Shown here one piece after another: positions 1 to 8,472 of a stretch of 64,000 bases of DNA. The stretch comes from an uncultured Chlorobiaceae bacterium. Its GTDB lineage: Bacteria > Bacteroidota > Chlorobiia > Chlorobiales > Chlorobiaceae. Every line of letters starts with the position of its first letter. The first letter of the stretch is position 1. The translations under genes were made by a program, and so were the position numbers. The stretch is taken from the NCBI GenBank assembly GCA_903824295.1, contig CAIJWE010000030.1, forward strand, positions 124,001 to 188,000, given 5' to 3'. The notes under the pieces were generated by a model. It was given only the letters and a program-made list of their open reading frames with translations. It was not told the DNA's origin and did not search any database.

Positions 1-840
1 CTCGGTATTGTACCAGTGCACAAATTCGGCCAGCCATAACCTTGCCTCATTCAGATCTTCAAATCGACCAGGATAATTCACCCGGTACTTCATCGTTTTA
101 AACAGCGATTCAATAAACGGGTTGTCATTACTTGTTCTCGGTCGACTATGCGATACATCAACCTTCAACTCTCGGAGTAATGCCATCAGGGTAATGCCTT
201 TCATGGGGCCTCCATTGTCTGCATGCAGAGCCTTTAGCTTGACCTTCCGGCCATTCAGGATGCGCTCAAACAGATCCCTGCTATGACTGCCACTCTCTTC
301 TTCATGAACCGCCCAACCGACAATACTCTTGTCAAAAATGTCGGTAACCACATAGGCATAGAAAAAAAGACCTTTTACACTCCGTGCCATATACGTGATA
401 TCCCATGTGTATACCTGATCCGATGCCGTCGCTACTCTTTCGGGCGGTTTAGCATGCCCTTTCCGTACCCTCAAATTGCTCCGGTGGTGCAGCATATCAC
501 TTTCTTTCAACACCCGGTACACTGTCCGGACCGATGCCAAATAGCAGTTTTCATTGAGCAACAGGGCAACAATCTCATAGGGATTCAGATCCCGAAATCG
601 CGGTGCGTTACATTGCGCAACAATTTCTTTTTTCATCTCAGGCGACAACTTTCTGACAACACGCTTCTTTGATCCTTTGCGTTGATCCTGTAACTCTCCA
701 CGTTTCCACCGTTGCAGGGTTCGCAGAGAAATACCCACAACCTCGCACGCCTTATGATACCTCGCTCCATTGCTATGCGCCTCCTCTATCAAAGGAATAA
801 TCTCCAACCGATGCGCATCAAGGTTAGCCGTCCTTTTGAT
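1..840 (-). CDS. IS3-family transposase OrfB (DDE integrase), partial
   Basis: The frame is open from just after a TGA at 844-846 to the window edge. An N-terminal helix-turn-helix region (ACEVVGISLRTLQRWK) is followed by an rve integrase core. The catalytic triad is visible: D in YTWDITYM, D in LHADNGG, and E in NDNPFIESLFK, with exactly 35 residues between the second D and the E, the IS3 signature. There is no early ATG. Translation may begin at a non-ATG codon (ATC at 840 or a nearby TTG) or depend on frameshifting from OrfA. The reading frame is +1 relative to OrfA, not the -1 usual in this family. The C-terminus lies outside the window. Confidence 0.85.
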   Translation of the reverse strand, partial: MKRTANLDAHRLEIIPLIEEAHSNGARYHKACEVVGISLRTLQRWKRGELQDQRKGSKKRVVRKLSPEMKKEIVAQCNAPRFRDLNPYEIVALLLNENCYLASVRTVYRVLKESDMLHHRSNLRVRKGHAKPPERVATASDQVYTWDITYMARSVKGLFFYAYVVTDIFDKSIVGWAVHEEESGSHSRDLFERILNGRKVKLKALHADNGGPMKGITLMALLRELKVDVSHSRPRTSNDNPFIESLFKTMKYRVNYPGRFEDLNEARLWLAEFVHWYNTE

Positions 841-1309
841 CCGTCATAAGAGCATCGAGCTTTTTTTTTAACAGAAGAAGTGCTGCTGCCTCAGCCAAAG
901 CCTTCTCCTTACGTTGAAGCTCTCTCTCAAGCTCTTGGTTTCTCTTCTTTAAGGCTTTAAGCTCCTGATCCTTTTTGTCGTTTTTCTTCTCAATCATCTC
1001 TCGGAGTTCCTGATCCCAGATCGTTAAGTGTTCTGAATGCAAACCACGTTCTCTGAGAAATCCACCCAGTTGTTCGTTATCAATGCTGGCAGCTTCAAGC
1101 ACCAACTGGTATTTCTCTTTCGGGGTCATGAATCGTGGACTGCTCTCTTGACTGCCGTCTGGTAAGATACCCGATTCACTCTGTTTGATCCAATTCCGAA
1201 TTGTCTGATCATTAATGCCGGTTTCTCGGCTTACCGCCACGATACTTTGCGCATCAGGTGGCAAGACTTTTTTCAGCACACTTACCCTCACTGCTTGGGA
1301 ATATCCCAT
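824..1309 (-). CDS. IS3-family transposase OrfA (HTH/coiled coil)
   Basis: This 161-residue protein has an N-terminal helix-turn-helix (about residues 22-42, VAVSRETGINDQTIRNWIKQ) that would bind the IS ends, and a long charged coiled coil (about 108-155) typical of the OrfA leucine zipper used for multimerisation. An AAGGAGG ribosome binding site lies about eight bases before the ATG, so the start is secure. The 3' end overlaps the open OrfB frame by about 17 bases. OrfA alone is not a transposase; in this family it regulates transposition and supplies the N-terminus of OrfAB. Confidence 0.85.
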   Translation of the reverse strand: MGYSQAVRVSVLKKVLPPDAQSIVAVSRETGINDQTIRNWIKQSESGILPDGSQESSPRFMTPKEKYQLVLEAASIDNEQLGGFLRERGLHSEHLTIWDQELREMIEKKNDKKDQELKALKKRNQELERELQRKEKALAEAAALLLLKKKLDALMTDQKDG

Positions 1310-1320
1310 AATTCGCCTCC

Positions 1321-1347
1321 TTGTTGGACGCGAAATCTATATTAACA
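1321..1347 (-). repeat. Presumed terminal inverted repeat of the IS3 element
   Basis: Read on the minus strand the segment starts TGTTAATATAG and runs to the orfA ribosome binding site. IS3 elements end in TG...CA. The partner repeat is outside the window, so the boundary rests on the TG start and the distance to orfA. Confidence 0.45.
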
Positions 1348-1585
1348 CATAGGGATGCAGTGAAAACATATAGTAAATGATAACAACTGTTAACCTTAAT
1401 ATAAAAAAAACTTTAATCTTTTTTTAAGAATCATCATAAAACGCGTAATACACAACTGTAATACGTATTTTATCGCGCAAAAGAAAAGGGATGTATCGAT
1501 TTATTTTCAATTGTTGTGTTTTAAAGGGCTTGATCATTGACTGGCAAGTGCCAAGCGATCAACAAGAATTGGTTGAGCAATAAAT

Positions 1586-1860
1586 ATGCCAGAACTCAGT
1601 ATCGTTAACGACTTATTGAGCTGCCAGCACCTAAATCTTGACGAAATCCCATGAGCCGGAGCGCAACGGATAATTTCTGTCGCCATGGAGGCAGAAATCC
1701 AGGCATACATGGAGCAGCCTCAGCGGGCTCACCAACAATAACGTTTTATTCCGGCCGATGAAAAGCTGTTCGGGGAACTACCTGTCGGCTATTCATCAGC
1801 ATCCCTTACCTGCATGAAGCATATCTGGTTGGAAGAGCGCAATGCAGTGAAGATGCGTGA
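1586..1860 (+). pseudogene. Eroded transposase remnant, possibly IS256/Mutator family
   Basis: This frame is broken by stops but keeps a stretch reading AGAQRIISVAMEAEIQAYMEQ, preceded by DLLSCQHLNLDEIP. It resembles the N-terminal region of IS256-type transposases (a GA-R-L---A-EAE pattern). No DDE core is recognisable downstream; later codons (DEKLFGELPVGYSS) match nothing I know. The rest of the 1348-1966 gap shows no gene. This is a family-level guess from a short motif. Confidence 0.35.
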
Positions 1861-1966
1861 GCTGAGTTTTCAAACTTGCAGAACGGGCTCTGGTTCTCTG
1901 TAAGCGGTTACGCGGCTACACCCCATGCTATGCGGTATACCTAAAGACTGGGCTTGTGTTTATACT

Positions 1967-2428
1967 TCACGCGGGCTTGGCTGCCTGCCGTGACTGGGCA
2001 GAAAGTTTTCCTCCGTAATGACCAAGCAGCGTCACGACAGGCAGCATTGAAAAAAGGAGTGCCATATAGAGCCAGTGCTCAATGCCTGGGCGACTCATCA
2101 CATCAGGAATGGCAAGCCTGATACCAACAGCAGAGGCACAAAAAAGAAAAAGCAGGCAGGAAAGCCTTATTTTCTTGATAAAAATGGGCGCTTTGGCTGC
2201 ACGATATCTCTTTTTCCAATCATGGATGCCTGAAAAAAAGGAGACTGGAATGGCAAGCATGACGATGACAATCAAGTGCTCGACGGTATGTTCAAAATAA
2301 CTGTTCCCGGTTAAAATGGTCAAGAGCAGATAGAGCACGCCAACCGGAATCAGCCCGTTACTGAAATGGGCTGCAATGGCGTGAAAAAGAACGGTCTTTT
2401 TCATTTCATTGAATAAACGACGACCAAC
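1967..2428 (-). CDS. Integral membrane protein, DUF2231-like
   Basis: This protein of about 153 residues has four hydrophobic segments separated by short charged loops. An early histidine in a FHAIAAHFSNGLIPVG context resembles the first helix of DUF2231-type membrane proteins. I chose the ATG at 2428 because GGGAGA lies nine bases upstream; a longer frame reaches 2470 but lacks a clear ribosome site. The gene stands alone on the minus strand, divergent from the chlorophyll synthase, with about 140 bases between them. Function unknown. Confidence 0.6.
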   Translation of the reverse strand, partial: VGRRLFNEMKKTVLFHAIAAHFSNGLIPVGVLYLLLTILTGNSYFEHTVEHLIVIVMLAIPVSFFSGIHDWKKRYRAAKAPIFIKKIRLSCLLFLFCASAVGIRLAIPDVMSRPGIEHWLYMALLFSMLPVVTLLGHYGGKLSAQSRQAAKPA

Positions 2429-2566
2429 CATAAGAGATATCTCCCTTTTACGATTATGATGTACCGACAAAAAAGAACGTTACTTGATATTAAAAACGTA
2501 AGATCGAGTCCTTCTCTACAGTTTAAAAAAATTCTTCGGGATATTATGCGATAACAGTGCACTTTT

Positions 2567-3646
2567 ATGGCCGATGATTCCTTTCTTCAGTTTTACCTGT
2601 TATTTTCCAAGCTGTCAGCATTTCTCAAACCAAAGTCTGTACGAGTGAGTGATTTTCGTCCCAAAAAGAGTTCAGAGCCTTATCAGTCGGATCATGGCGA
2701 GTTCACAACACCCTTGAGTGTCCGGAAACTGGTTCACGGCCGGCCAATGCCGGTTGAGAACATCTCCAAACTGGCATTGATCATCCGTTTCCTTAAACCA
2801 GTCACCTGGATTCCAGTGATGTGGAGCTTTCTCTGCGGAGCGGTGGCAAGCGGCAATTTTGGATGGAGTGATGTTGCTGGCATGAAATTTTTTCTTGCCA
2901 TGCTGCTGACCGGCCCTCTGGCAAGTGGAACCTGCCAGATGCTCAACGACTATTTTGACCGGGATCTCGATGAAATCAACGAACCAAACCGCCCCATACC
3001 AGGTGGAGCCATCTCGCTCAAAAATGCCACCATCCTGATTGCTCTCTGGTCGATTCTTTCCGTTATCACCGGCTATCTGATTCATCCGCTTATCGGATTT
3101 TACGTGGTCATCGGCATTGTCAATGCGCACCTCTACAGCGCAAACCCCATCAAACTCAAAAAACGGCTCTGGGCGGGCAATATCATTGTTGCCGTCTCCT
3201 ACCTCATCATACCGTGGATAGCCGGAGAGATCGCCTATCATCCCACCGTTACCCTCTCATCGCTTCAGCCTTCGCTGATTGTCGCCGCGCTTTTCACCCT
3301 ATCGAGCACCGGCACCATGACCATCAACGACTTCAAATCAATAGAAGGCGATCGGCAAGTCGGCATCAGAACGCTTCCCGTTGCCTTCGGGGAGACAAAA
3401 GCCGCACTGCTTGCCGCCGTGCTCATCAATACCGGTCAACTCCTTGCATCTGCCTACCTCTTCATGATCGGCCAGAGCATGAATGGCATAATTGTCGGCA
3501 CCTTGGTCATTCCGCAATTTTTCCTGCAGTTTGCTCTTGTGAAATCACCAGCAACGATGGACGTTCGTTATAACGCCATTGCGCAAAACTTTCTGGTTGC
3601 CGGTATGCTGGTCTGCGCCTTTGCCATAAAAGCCGCGAGGCCATAA
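2567..3646 (+). CDS. bchG: (Bacterio)chlorophyll synthase, UbiA prenyltransferase family
   Basis: The enzyme esterifies (bacterio)chlorophyllide with a prenyl diphosphate in the membrane, the last step of chlorophyll synthesis. The core (from about residue 63) carries the first Asp-rich motif NDYFDRDLDEINEPNRPIPG and the second, NDFKSIEGDRQVGIRTL, both diagnostic of the BchG/ChlG branch of UbiA. Seven to nine transmembrane helices are evident. At 359 residues it has about 60 extra hydrophilic N-terminal residues; an internal ATG at 2747 (MPVENISK) would give a usual-length protein. Green sulfur bacteria have several paralogues (BchG, BchK, ChlG). BchK is less likely, but BchG and ChlG cannot be separated here. 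Confidence 0.85.
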   Translation: MADDSFLQFYLLFSKLSAFLKPKSVRVSDFRPKKSSEPYQSDHGEFTTPLSVRKLVHGRPMPVENISKLALIIRFLKPVTWIPVMWSFLCGAVASGNFGWSDVAGMKFFLAMLLTGPLASGTCQMLNDYFDRDLDEINEPNRPIPGGAISLKNATILIALWSILSVITGYLIHPLIGFYVVIGIVNAHLYSANPIKLKKRLWAGNIIVAVSYLIIPWIAGEIAYHPTVTLSSLQPSLIVAALFTLSSTGTMTINDFKSIEGDRQVGIRTLPVAFGETKAALLAAVLINTGQLLASAYLFMIGQSMNGIIVGTLVIPQFFLQFALVKSPATMDVRYNAIAQNFLVAGMLVCAFAIKAARP

Positions 3647-3702
3647 AATTCAGTTACAAAAATAATCAACCACTGTTCCGGAAATAATCCATTTTACTTC
3701 TC

Positions 3703-4347
3703 ATGCGCTTCTGCTACCAGCCTGAAATATCGGTGATATTACCAACCTTCAACCGATCACTACTCCTGATGAACGCCGTTCAGAGCGTCCTTGATCAGGA
3801 TTTTAAACATTGGGAGCTTATCATTGTTGATGACGGAAGTACGGACAACACATTTCAAATAATCAATCCCTTGCTCCATAAGCACGAGAATATCAGATAC
3901 CTGAAACATGGAAATAAAAAGCTCAACATGAGCAGAAATGCGGGTATTCAGGCATCATTTGGCAAGTATGTCACCTTTATCGACAGTGATGACCAATATC
4001 TCAGCAATCACTTGTCAAGCCGATACCTCTACATGCAGGAAAATCAGGATATCGACATAATCGTTGGGGGTGTGTTTACCGATCATGATATTTTTGTCAG
4101 AGATTGCTACAATTTAGAACAGTTGATAAATGTTCAGGATTGCGTTGTTGGCGCAACACTTTTTGGCAAAAGAACTTCGTTTATCACGTTAGAAGGTTTT
4201 AACAATCTTGATTACGCCGGCGAAGCTGAACTATGGAAAAGAGCGGAATCAATTTTTAAAATCAAAAAAATTCAAGACCCGAAAACGTACATTTACATCT
4301 CAACCGAAGGCAGCATTACGAATACGATGCTTGAAACAAAAAAATGA
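3703..4347 (+). CDS. Family 2 glycosyltransferase
   Basis: This 214-residue GT-A fold enzyme transfers a sugar from a nucleotide donor to an unknown acceptor, probably a cell-surface glycan. Visible motifs are ISVILPTFNR near the N-terminus, the nucleotide-binding DDGSTD (about residues 46-51), and the metal-binding DXD-like FIDSDDQY (about 97-104). It is short for the family, lacking a long acceptor domain or membrane anchor, so it is probably cytosolic. The base composition is more AT-rich than the flanking genes, which may indicate transfer. It ends about 30 bases before the next gene. Confidence 0.85.
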   Translation: MRFCYQPEISVILPTFNRSLLLMNAVQSVLDQDFKHWELIIVDDGSTDNTFQIINPLLHKHENIRYLKHGNKKLNMSRNAGIQASFGKYVTFIDSDDQYLSNHLSSRYLYMQENQDIDIIVGGVFTDHDIFVRDCYNLEQLINVQDCVVGATLFGKRTSFITLEGFNNLDYAGEAELWKRAESIFKIKKIQDPKTYIYISTEGSITNTMLETKK

Positions 4348-4377
4348 ATGTATTTCCGACCAGCAACTCTACACATC

Positions 4378-4920
4378 ATGATCTCATCGGTAACCGTCTA
4401 TTGCAGTTCAAGCAACCTTGCGCCCCGCGACTATTTCAGTGCCGCCGCCGACCTTGGTCGTGAATTTGCTGAACGGGGTATCGGACTGGTCTTTGGCGGA
4501 GGACGAGTAGGTCTTATGGGCTGCATTGCCGATGCTGTTATGGAAAACGGCGGTACGGTCAGAGGAATCATTCCACGATTTCTTGAAGAGCGCGAGGTTG
4601 CCCATTACGGCCTGAGTGAACTGCATGTGGTTGAAACCATGCACGAACGGAAAATGAAACTTGCCGAATGGGGAGACGCCTATCTTGTTCTTCCCGGCGG
4701 ATTGGGTACCCTCGATGAGTTGATTGAAGTGATCACCTGGAAACATCTTGGCCACCATCACAAACCGATCATACTGCTTAACCTCAACGGCTTCTGGAAC
4801 CCGCTGCTCCTCTTTTTTGACCGTATTGCCGCCGAAAATATGGTCAGCGAAGAGCATGGCAAATACTATTCGGTTTGCAATACCATCCCGGAAGTACTCG
4901 AACTACTGACATCTCCCTAA
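4378..4920 (+). CDS. LOG family protein (cytokinin riboside 5'-monophosphate phosphoribohydrolase type)
   Basis: LOG proteins (TIGR00730) hydrolyse nucleoside 5'-monophosphates to a base and ribose 5-phosphate. The protein starts ISSVTVYCSSS, followed by VFGGGRVGLMG, then the paired family motifs MHERK and PGGLGTLDE, which form the phosphate and catalytic site. Length is about 180 residues, standard. I chose the ATG at 4378 over an in-frame one at 4348 because homology begins there. Older annotation would call it a lysine decarboxylase, which the motif does not support. It converges with msrA; the two stop codons overlap. Confidence 0.85.
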   Translation: MISSVTVYCSSSNLAPRDYFSAAADLGREFAERGIGLVFGGGRVGLMGCIADAVMENGGTVRGIIPRFLEEREVAHYGLSELHVVETMHERKMKLAEWGDAYLVLPGGLGTLDELIEVITWKHLGHHHKPIILLNLNGFWNPLLLFFDRIAAENMVSEEHGKYYSVCNTIPEVLELLTSP

Positions 4921-5573
4921 AACCGCTTCTGATAGATATGGCAATAGGGCTGATGACCGTTCCGTTCATAATAGTCCTGATGGTACTCCTCCGCGACCCA
5001 GAAAGGCCCGGCTTTTTCAAGAGTGGTCACAACCTTGTATCCTCTGGCCTTCAGCTCGCCAATAAGCTTTTCGGCCACCCTCTTCTGCTCCTCGTCAGTA
5101 TAAAAAACGGCAGACCGGTACTGTGTGCCAATATCAGGCCCCTGCCGGTTAAGCTCAGTCGGATCGTGAATTTCGAAAAAGAGTTTCGCGAGGGTCTCGT
5201 AACTGACCAGTGCCGGATCGAACTCAACCTCTACAGCTTCAGCATGTCCGGTTTTCCCGGTGCAAACCTGTTTGTAGGTTGGGTGGTCTATCACCCCGCC
5301 CGTATACCCCGATTTGGCTGAAAGCACACCTTTCAATCTATTGAAATGGTACTCAACACCCCAGAAGCATCCTCCAGCAAAAATCGCCTTTTGCGTCACG
5401 ATACTCATACTATTCTTATGTTGAAGAGTTGGAAGAGGATTCCCCGTCATGGACGACGAGCCCTTGCCCGCACATCCGCAGAAAAATAGAAGCTGTATGA
5501 GGAAAAAAGACACAATCCTGACACACGGCCTCACCAAAGGACGTTTCACGTTCCTGACAGACAACGGTTGCAC
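4917..5573 (-). CDS. msrA: Peptide methionine sulfoxide reductase MsrA, lipoprotein form
   Basis: It reduces the S-epimer of methionine sulfoxide in damaged proteins. The catalytic motif GCFWGVEYHF sits at about residues 67-76; YTGG, the HAE motif (GHAEAVEVEFDP) and YHQDYYERN follow. The N-terminus has a hydrophobic stretch (about 20-33) ending in FFCGCAG, a weak lipobox, so the enzyme is probably exported and lipid-anchored. It reads from a small hydrophobic ORF just upstream (nine-base gap). A second methionine sulfoxide reductase, MsrB, at 23629-24357 also has a lipobox. Confidence 0.93.
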   Translation of the reverse strand: MQPLSVRNVKRPLVRPCVRIVSFFLIQLLFFCGCAGKGSSSMTGNPLPTLQHKNSMSIVTQKAIFAGGCFWGVEYHFNRLKGVLSAKSGYTGGVIDHPTYKQVCTGKTGHAEAVEVEFDPALVSYETLAKLFFEIHDPTELNRQGPDIGTQYRSAVFYTDEEQKRVAEKLIGELKARGYKVVTTLEKAGPFWVAEEYHQDYYERNGHQPYCHIYQKRF

Positions 5574-5582
5574 CAGATCGGT

Positions 5583-5783
5583 TCAGCCGATCGGAGGTCT
5601 TTCCGAAGGATTGGGGCGTTTCGGAGGAGGTGCCAGAGCTCCTATGGTTTTCGCCACAACCGTACCTGCGGCAAAAAGACCAAGCCCGACCACGGCAATA
5701 CCGCTAAGGCCATGAAGAACGGGCACCGCGACCGGTGCAAGCAAGACTGCAGGGGCGGTTACGCCAATAACTTCTTTAATCAT
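5583..5783 (-). CDS. Small hydrophobic Ala/Gly-rich protein
   Basis: This 66-residue frame is almost entirely hydrophobic (two possible helices) and ends in a proline-rich tail (PPPKRPNPSERPPIG). GGAACG before the ATG is a fair ribosome site. It is co-directional with msrA and ends nine bases before it, suggesting one transcript. I recognise no family. Overlap with nothing else and the membrane-like composition make it more likely real than not. Confidence 0.45.
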   Translation of the reverse strand: MIKEVIGVTAPAVLLAPVAVPVLHGLSGIAVVGLGLFAAGTVVAKTIGALAPPPKRPNPSERPPIG

Positions 5784-5921
5784 CGTTCCTTAATATTTAA
5801 GATCTATGCTATGTATAGACCAATTTAACAAATCAACCATTTCAAAAAAAGAGCCCCGAACAGATCCCCTGAAAAAGAATTTTCCATTTCTCCCTCTCCA
5901 GAAAAAAAACAATGACTGGCG

Positions 5922-5950
5922 TTGCAAAACTGCATCTTAACTCCTATACT
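5922..5950 (+). promoter_or_regulatory. Sigma-70 promoter of tRNA-Val
   Basis: TTGCAA at 5922-5927 and TATACT at 5945-5950 are separated by exactly 17 bases. The -10 box ends 17 bases before the first base of the tRNA. Both boxes are close to consensus. Confidence 0.75.
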
Positions 5951-5967
5951 GTGGCTGACTTGTTTAC

Positions 5968-6041
5968 GGACAATTAGCTCAGTTGGTTAGAGCGTTCGCC
6001 TCACACGCGAGAGGTCAAAGGTTCGAGTCCTTTATTGTCCA
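5968..6041 (+). tRNA. tRNA-Val (CAC)
   Basis: The acceptor arms GGACAAT and ATTGTCC pair perfectly. The D arm (GCTCAGTTGGTTAGAGC), anticodon arm with loop CTCACAC (anticodon CAC) and T arm with GGTTCGAGTCC are all present. The 3' CCA is not encoded. It reads GUG valine codons. Confidence 0.95.
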
Positions 6042-6131
6042 CCCTGCTGTTTTATAACCGCTTACAGTTTTTACTCCGTACACTGGTACCTGCCAGCACA
6101 CCTGCAGGTACCAAAAAGCAACACATCCACC

Positions 6132-6932
6132 TCAGAACTCCTCGATATACAGCTCTCCCGGTTCGTCCGGATGATGCCGTGTGTATCCAAAATCATTCAG
6201 CCACTCAGATACATGAGCAACCATTTCAGGCTTGCCACTGACAAAAAAGTGCGTCCGCTCAGGATCGGGTGTAATATTGAACTCATTTTGCAAAACATCC
6301 TTTTTCAACAGATCCTCAATGCATAATTTATAACCATCCCAACGATCATCAGCATCGGTAAGCGTTGGCACATAAAAAAAGTTGGCAAAACTCTTCTCCA
6401 GAAAGGTTAATTCGCTGTAATAACCAAGATCCCAGCGATGAGCAGCACCCTGTATCACCACCATTTTGCTTTCGGGCCGTTCCACAATATGTGAGCGCAA
6501 AAAGCTGATATAAGGAGCAATTCCAGTCCCTGTGGCAACCATGACAATATCGCTGCCATCAGGTGTTTCATCAAGACGGAAAATACCACTGATCTTTGTG
6601 CCCACATAAAGCCGGTCACCTATATTGAGGTTGAACAACCTTGAGGTCAACTGACCGGACTTGACCTGTGAAATGTAAAACTCAAGCTGTCGGGTCTCGG
6701 TCTTGGCCGAGGCGATGGCGTAAGGGCGCTGGATAAGCTGCTCCTCACCAGCAGGTACCTGCTCCGGCTCTGAATTGGAAGAGCGCTTCTCGAAACCATA
6801 AAGCCCAAGAAGGAGATTCTGTCCTGCTTCAAACTCTTTTCTCGCCTCATCGGTATCAATCCGGAAAATCATCAAATCCGGGGTGATCATAATTTTACCG
6901 ACGACCGTTGCATTATATAATGTTGTATCCAT
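6132..6932 (-). CDS. fpr: Ferredoxin/flavodoxin-NADP reductase-like flavoprotein
   Basis: This 266-residue FAD protein moves electrons between NAD(P)H and a ferredoxin or flavodoxin. An N-terminal FAD beta-barrel contains RPYAIASA (the RxYS-like flavin motif, about residues 69-76). The C-terminal nucleotide domain has MVATGTGIAPYISFLR (about 131-146) and FFVSGKPEMV near the end, as in bacterial Fpr. It is the last gene of the RND efflux cluster on this strand, about 100 bases after the outer-membrane gene, so a shared transcript is possible but not shown. Green sulfur bacteria use a thioredoxin-reductase-type FNR as the main enzyme, so this one is probably auxiliary. Confidence 0.8.
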   Translation of the reverse strand: MDTTLYNATVVGKIMITPDLMIFRIDTDEARKEFEAGQNLLLGLYGFEKRSSNSEPEQVPAGEEQLIQRPYAIASAKTETRQLEFYISQVKSGQLTSRLFNLNIGDRLYVGTKISGIFRLDETPDGSDIVMVATGTGIAPYISFLRSHIVERPESKMVVIQGAAHRWDLGYYSELTFLEKSFANFFYVPTLTDADDRWDGYKLCIEDLLKKDVLQNEFNITPDPERTHFFVSGKPEMVAHVSEWLNDFGYTRHHPDEPGELYIEEF

Positions 6933-7033
6933 ACGCTTTTGAAATTCTTTATACCGAAGTTTAATACGATTTTAAACCTATTTCTTCAATTAAACACGCA
7001 ACTCCCCGAAACAATTCCGTGAAGGCAAACTCT

Positions 7034-8443
7034 TTACCGCCATCCACCCCCAAGTGATCGGTAAAGTTCTGCTTTGGCCGCAAGGTGCTGGCGCCGTATG
7101 TCAGCAAGGGCGAGTTCCGCCTGCAAGGCATTGCTCTGGGAAACAATCACCTCAAGATAGGTGGCCATTCCGCTTCGGAAAAGCAGCCCTGCGTTGGTAA
7201 GTGCTCCCTGAAGCGTTGCAACCCGTTCAGCCGCTATGAGCTCCTGTGACTTTATCTTGTCAAGCGCAACCAGCGCATTGGAGACCTCCCCCACCGCCTT
7301 GAGCAAAGTCTGTTTGAATTCGAGTTCTGACTGATCCCGTTTTATTTTAGACTGTTCATACTTTGCTTTCAACTGACCTCGCTGAAAAATTGGCTGCAAC
7401 ACTGCACCCTGCACCAAACCGAAAATAGAGCCGGGAAGCGTAAACCAGTTGCTTGCCTTAAACGCCTCAACTCCTCCTGCGGCCGTAACCGTCAACGAAG
7501 GATAGAGTGTGGCTTTTGCTTCGCCCATATCAGCATGAGCGCCCCTGACAGCCAGCTCAGCAGCACGAACATCTGGCCTGTTCTGCAGCAAGGCTGAAGG
7601 AATTCCGGATGGAAGATCATCGATTACGTTGATGGTGAAAAGAGCCCTGTCACGCTCAATGGCACCAGGCATTCTGCCGCAGAGAATACTGAGTGCATTT
7701 TCCTGCACTGCTATTTTCTGCTCAATTGCAGGAAGTGACCCCTCTATCGACAGCCTTAAAGCCTCCTGCTGCTGAACGGCAAGAGAGGTAACCTGACCGG
7801 CATCGTACTGAAGCGCGATCATCTTAACCGTCGTATCAGCCAATGCCAGATTTTTTTTGGAACTTGCGAGCTGAACATCAAGCATCAGAAGATTGTAATA
7901 TCCGGAGGCGACATCTGCCACCAGGCGGGTACGCACAGCTTTTGCGGCCTCCTGCGTCTTCAGGTAAGAGGCAAGGGCTGAACGGTTCCTGCTGCGGATT
8001 TTCCCCCAGATATCGACTTCCCATGATGATGTTGCCGAAGCAGAGTAATCGTCAATATTTGTTTTTGCTCCGTTGTCTGAAGGGTTGGTACGGGTATTCT
8101 GGGCACCGACATTAAGGGTTGGCAGAAGTCCAAGCTTTGACGCATTAAGGGTTTGGCGGGCGTAATCAATATTTTTAAGTGCCACCAGCAAATCAATACT
8201 ATTGGCAACAGAGCTGTCAATCAATAGGCAGAGCGTTTTGTCAGCAAAAAAACTGCTATAGGGAAGCATGGCAACAGAACTGTCGGCCAGAGACCCCTTT
8301 GCCGAAATCAACCCGCCACGATAACTCTCAGGAAAAGCCACATCAGGCTTTTTATACTCGTTTGTGACACCACATGCCGAGAGGCTGATGAGCAGCATGA
8401 AGTGCACCGCTCCCTTTAATAAATCTTTTTCCGGTATTCTCAT
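7034..8443 (-). CDS. RND efflux outer-membrane lipoprotein (TolC/OprM/NodT family)
   Basis: This 469-residue outer-membrane channel completes a tripartite pump. The signal peptide ends in the lipobox LSAC (Cys at about residue 24). Two OEP repeats of long helices follow, with the typical N-P-D-V-RAAE element (LLQNRPDVRAAELAVRGA) starting the second repeat and the related TSSWEVDIWGKIRSRN in the first. It lies 29 bases after the RND transporter gene and is co-transcribed with it. Confidence 0.93.
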   Translation of the reverse strand: MRIPEKDLLKGAVHFMLLISLSACGVTNEYKKPDVAFPESYRGGLISAKGSLADSSVAMLPYSSFFADKTLCLLIDSSVANSIDLLVALKNIDYARQTLNASKLGLLPTLNVGAQNTRTNPSDNGAKTNIDDYSASATSSWEVDIWGKIRSRNRSALASYLKTQEAAKAVRTRLVADVASGYYNLLMLDVQLASSKKNLALADTTVKMIALQYDAGQVTSLAVQQQEALRLSIEGSLPAIEQKIAVQENALSILCGRMPGAIERDRALFTINVIDDLPSGIPSALLQNRPDVRAAELAVRGAHADMGEAKATLYPSLTVTAAGGVEAFKASNWFTLPGSIFGLVQGAVLQPIFQRGQLKAKYEQSKIKRDQSELEFKQTLLKAVGEVSNALVALDKIKSQELIAAERVATLQGALTNAGLLFRSGMATYLEVIVSQSNALQAELALADIRRQHLAAKAELYRSLGGGWR

Positions 8444-8472
8444 AGGTCAAGTGTTAATTCAATTCTTACTCG

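Larger units (their letters stand above)
1..1347 (-). mobile_element. IS3-family insertion sequence, truncated by window edge
   Basis: Two adjacent minus-strand frames have the IS3 layout: a small helix-turn-helix/coiled-coil OrfA and a DDE integrase OrfB. Upstream of orfA the minus strand reads TGTTAATATAGATTTCGCG from 1347 inward, which fits an IS3 terminal inverted repeat beginning with TG. The other end lies before position 1, so the second repeat and the target duplication cannot be checked. Both frames look open, so the element may still be active or recently arrived. Confidence 0.85.

Noticed and set aside
283-672. Plus-strand ORF of 129 codons
   Set aside because: It is antisense to the open IS3 orfB frame, which contains the DDE triad.
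4348-4377. Upstream start for the LOG protein
   Set aside because: The extra residues are not seen in the family; the ATG at 4378 matches.
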